Shown: positions 50,569-52,922 of the stretch, piece by piece
Numbering within the stretch: the first letter of the stretch is position 1
How the letters are laid out: each line of letters starts with the position of its first letter
From: Phenylobacterium sp.
GTDB taxonomy: Bacteria; Pseudomonadota; Alphaproteobacteria; Caulobacterales; Caulobacteraceae
NCBI RefSeq assembly: GCF_016124325.1
Contig: NZ_WGNY01000039.1
Coordinates: 1 to 52,922 of the forward strand
DNA length: 52,922 bases
Reading direction: 5' to 3'
The notes under the pieces: generated by a model
What the model was told of the DNA's origin: nothing
Seen by the model: only the letters and a program-made list of their open reading frames with translations
Databases searched by the model: none
Made by a program: the position numbers and the translations under genes

Positions 50569-52440
50569 ATGGCCGCCAAGGGATCGCGCCGAGGCCTGAT
50601 GGGCGGCCTGCTCGCCGCGGTGGAGCGGCTGCGCGCCATCGGCGGCAAGCAGCTCGCCGACGTGGTGATCACGCTGGTCGTGGCGGTCGCCGCCGCCGCC
50701 GCCGCGCTCTACCTGAACACCACCGTCCCGGTGCGCCTGATCGAACGCCAGACCGAGGACTTCCGCGTCGCGCGCGGCGCGCCGCCGGCGCGCGGCGATC
50801 TGGTGGTCGTCAAGATCGACGACGACGCCATCAACGCCATGCGCGAGTCCTCGCCCTGCCACTGCCTGGCGCCGATCAACAAGGCCTGGCTGGGCGACCT
50901 GCTGGCGGCGCTCGACGCCAAGGGACCCAAGGCCATCGTCGTCGACTACCTGCTCGACATCTGGTCGTCCGACGAGGAGTTCAACGACTTCCAGGCGCGG
51001 ATCGCCAGCACGACCCACCCGATCATCGTCGGCGTGGACCCCAACCTGAAGGCGGGCGTCGACTTCCCGGTCGCCCCCAAGCTGCTCTACGCCGACGCGC
51101 GCGCGCTGATGCACAACGACGTCGACGACATCATCCGCAAGTACGATCCCAAGCCCAGCCAGTACTGGTCGCTGTCGGGCCGCGCGGCGCTCGCGCTCGG
51201 CGACAAGAGCCCGCCGGACAAGCCCTTCACCATCCGCTACCGCGAACCCGATCCGAAGCTCACCGCCGAGAACCTCGGCGCCATCACGCCGTCCTACTCC
51301 GCCGCCTTCGCGCCCTTCCTTCCGGCCGAGTTCTTCAAGGACAAGGTGATCTTCATCGGCAGCGTCACGCGGTCGGCGCACGCCGATTCCGACACGCTGA
51401 AGGAAGACATGCACATGACGCCCCTGCGGTTCCTGCCGGGCCATGTGCAGGGCACGCCGGGCGTGGAGGTGCACGTTCACGCCCTGGCCCAGATGCTGGA
51501 GCACGATCGGATCAAGGCGCCGGGCACGATCTGGAGCGCGGCGATCGTGCTGCTGGCCGCGCTGATCGGCGCGCTGATCGGCCGCTCCACCCAGGCGCTG
51601 TGGATCTCCCTGGGCACGGTGCTCGCGCTGATCGTGCTGTTCGGCGTGGGCGCGTTCTACGCCTACCAGCAGCTGGCCCTCATGCTGCCGATGATGGCCC
51701 CGGTGATCGGCTTCGCGTTCGGCTTCTTCGTCCTCAGCCGGCTGTCGGCGGCCGAGCTGCAGACCCAGCGCGCCTTCTATTCCTCGACCCTGGAACGCTA
51801 CCTGGCGCCCCAGGTGATCGACCGCATGGTCGAGGGCGGCGAGGCCGTGACCATCGGCGCCGAGGAGCGCGAGATCACGGTGATGATCTCCGACCTGGAG
51901 AACTTCTCCAACCTCGTGGCCAGCCTCGACCTCGAGACCTTCGAGGGCGTCATCAACGAGTACTTCGACGGCGTCATCGACATCCTGTGGAAGCACGAGG
52001 CGATGATCGACAAGATGACCGGCGACGGCATCATCGCGATCTTCGGCGCGCCCGTGCCGTCCACCGACCACGCCGACCGCGCCATCGCCTGCGCCCGCGA
52101 GATCGACGTCTACGCCAAGGAGATCCGCCGGCGGATGATCGAGCGCGGCATTCGCTTCGGCTACACGCGCATGGGCATCTCGTCCGGCGTGGGCCTGGTC
52201 GGCAACTTCGGCGGCGAGCGCCGGTTCAACTACACCGCCTATGGCGAAGTCGTCGTGATCGCCGCGCGCCTGGAGGCCGCCAACAAGACCTTCGGCACCC
52301 GCATCCTGTTCTCCGGCGACACCCTGCGGCTGGCCCGCCAGGAGGTGCCCATCGAACCGGTCGGCGAGATCGACCTCAAGGGCGTGCCGGTCCCCATCCC
52401 CGCCTACACTTCCCCCACCGACGACGGCCCTCGCGAGTAG
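50569..52440 (+). CDS. CHASE2 - class III nucleotidyl cyclase with altered catalytic motif
   Basis: A 623-residue membrane protein: one N-terminal helix (about 30-50), a periplasmic CHASE2 sensor domain (about 60-320), three helices (about 325-400), and a cytoplasmic class III cyclase domain (about 425-610). Metal-binding Asp442 (SDLENFS) and Asp486 with Lys482 (KMTGD) are present, as is Arg567. The motif normally read G-D-x-V-N-x-A-A-R is YGEVVVIAAR: the base-selecting Asp is Glu560 and the transition-state Asn is Val563. Activity may be low, changed or absent. Co-transcribed with the CpdA-like gene. Confidence 0.9.
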   Translation: MAAKGSRRGLMGGLLAAVERLRAIGGKQLADVVITLVVAVAAAAAALYLNTTVPVRLIERQTEDFRVARGAPPARGDLVVVKIDDDAINAMRESSPCHCLAPINKAWLGDLLAALDAKGPKAIVVDYLLDIWSSDEEFNDFQARIASTTHPIIVGVDPNLKAGVDFPVAPKLLYADARALMHNDVDDIIRKYDPKPSQYWSLSGRAALALGDKSPPDKPFTIRYREPDPKLTAENLGAITPSYSAAFAPFLPAEFFKDKVIFIGSVTRSAHADSDTLKEDMHMTPLRFLPGHVQGTPGVEVHVHALAQMLEHDRIKAPGTIWSAAIVLLAALIGALIGRSTQALWISLGTVLALIVLFGVGAFYAYQQLALMLPMMAPVIGFAFGFFVLSRLSAAELQTQRAFYSSTLERYLAPQVIDRMVEGGEAVTIGAEEREITVMISDLENFSNLVASLDLETFEGVINEYFDGVIDILWKHEAMIDKMTGDGIIAIFGAPVPSTDHADRAIACAREIDVYAKEIRRRMIERGIRFGYTRMGISSGVGLVGNFGGERRFNYTAYGEVVVIAARLEAANKTFGTRILFSGDTLRLARQEVPIEPVGEIDLKGVPVPIPAYTSPTDDGPRE

Positions 52441-52450
52441 CGCGCCCTAC

Positions 52451-52474
52451 CTCCCCCGCCGCAGGCGGCGGGAG
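52451..52474 (+). terminator. Hairpin after the cyclase gene
   Basis: CTCCCCCGCC-GCA-GGCGGCGGGAG forms a GC-rich stem with one bulge 11 bases after the cyclase stop. There is no U-tract, so intrinsic termination is uncertain; it may protect the mRNA end. Confidence 0.35.
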
Positions 52475-52483
52475 CTGGGAACC

Positions 52484-52512
52484 TTGACATTCCACGCCAG
52501 ATGTTCTATATT
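52484..52512 (+). promoter_or_regulatory. Sigma70 promoter, near-consensus
   Basis: TTGACA (52484-52489), exactly 17 bases, then TATATT (52507-52512). It is the best -35/-10 pair seen in the window. The predicted transcription start falls near 52519, almost on the TTG that opens the following reading frame. Confidence 0.8.
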
Positions 52513-52517
52513 TGTTC
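52503..52517 (+). promoter_or_regulatory. LexA (SOS) box of the alphaproteobacterial type
   Basis: GTTC-TATATTT-GTTC is an exact match to the alphaproteobacterial LexA operator GTTC-N7-GTTC and covers the -10 element of the promoter at 52484-52512. LexA bound here would block transcription, so the downstream gene should be induced by DNA damage. Confidence 0.8.
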
Positions 52518-52520
52518 TCC

Positions 52521-52922
52521 TTGGAACAGTCCCCCGACATCACCGCCGACCTCGACGGCCTGAGCCGCCTGTCCGAGCGCCTGCTCGGGTTGGCCATGCG
52601 CTATGCCGACCGCATCGAGGCCCTGGCCGAGGATGAGGACGAGCGCGCCGTGGCTCTCGCCCGGCCCCTGGAGGGCCTGGCCCGCTCCTACCGCCAGACG
52701 CTGGCCATGAAGGCCCGCCTGCGCCGCGAGGTCGGCGACCTGGAACGCGCCGAACGCACCCGCGAGATCCTCGCCAACCGCCCCGCCCCCGACTTCGGCG
52801 TGCTCAGCCGCATGGCCGAGGTCGAGGAAGCCGTCAGCGCGCTCATCTGGTCCGAGCACGAACGCCCCGAGGCCGAACGGCTCGAAGACGAACTGGTCGA
52901 CGCCCTGCACGAGGCCTTCGAC
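52521..52922 (+). CDS. Unrecognised helical protein, probable SOS-induced gene (runs off the window)
   Basis: An open frame of at least 134 codons continues past the window end. It reads from a TTG at 52521 (LEQSPDITADLDGLSRL) and is rich in Ala, Arg, Glu and Leu (RLLGLAMRYADRIEALAEDE; SYRQTLAMKARLRREVGD), so mostly helical or coiled coil; no membrane segment. The promoter upstream would make the mRNA nearly leaderless at this TTG; the alternative is the ATG at 52596. Strong third-position GC supports a true gene. I do not recognise a family. The LexA box suggests a role in the DNA-damage response. Confidence 0.65.
   Translation, partial: MEQSPDITADLDGLSRLSERLLGLAMRYADRIEALAEDEDERAVALARPLEGLARSYRQTLAMKARLRREVGDLERAERTREILANRPAPDFGVLSRMAEVEEAVSALIWSEHERPEAERLEDELVDALHEAFD

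Overview
The window is about 53 kb of very GC-rich chromosome, densely packed, with many 4-base ATGA overlaps and several GTG or TTG starts. Gene content (phenylalanine 4-hydroxylase, TamAB, HWE histidine kinase, ATP-grasp/alpha-E/transglutaminase trio, Pst/Pho cluster) and a LexA box of the direct-repeat type GTTC-N7-GTTC point to an alphaproteobacterium, most likely of the Caulobacterales (Phenylobacterium/Caulobacter-like). The genus is an inference. No phage or insertion sequence, CRISPR array, rRNA or tRNA was recognised.

Layout. 0-5 kb: rsmB, guaB and an MFS transporter with a divergent LysR regulator. 5-18 kb: a large autotransporter, rlmE, a Ppx/GppA phosphatase, hspQ, phhA, and the tamA-tamB outer-membrane assembly pair. 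18-22.7 kb: a circularly permuted ATP-grasp protein, an alpha-E protein and a transglutaminase, followed by an HWE kinase. 22.9-24 kb: a Tat-lipoprotein D-amino-acid-oxidase-like protein whose motif order is circularly permuted. 24-35 kb: a phosphate-starvation island on the minus strand (porin, pstSCAB, phoU1; then phoR, phoU2, phoB and a PlcP/LpxH-like metallophosphoesterase). Four Pho-box sites built on an 11-base period can be read directly. Between the two halves lie a candidate small RNA with a strong terminator, four small orphan genes and fold-back repeats. 35-39.5 kb: ccmF-ccmG-ccmH-ccmI, running into phoR with a 4-base gap.

39.6-44.9 kb is the most unusual part. Three overlapping or abutting plus-strand genes encode (a) a soluble protein with an FAD/NAD(P) oxidoreductase, two cyclic-nucleotide-binding domains and a four-cluster-type ferredoxin domain, (b) a membrane protein with two H-x13-H helices expected to bind two b hemes, and (c) a membrane-anchored cytochrome c with ten CxxCH motifs and a cytoplasmic FHA-like domain. 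Together they read as a cytoplasm-to-periplasm electron-transfer chain with cyclic-nucleotide and FHA-type inputs. It is divergent from the ccm genes needed to mature its c hemes. About 5 kb downstream, a ThDP enzyme/aldehyde dehydrogenase pair is followed by a CpdA-like cyclic-nucleotide phosphodiesterase and a CHASE2 class III nucleotidyl cyclase. That cyclase lacks the usual transition-state asparagine. The window therefore holds candidate makers, breakers and readers of a cyclic nucleotide. At the right edge a sigma70 promoter overlapped by a LexA box drives an unrecognised, truncated helical protein.
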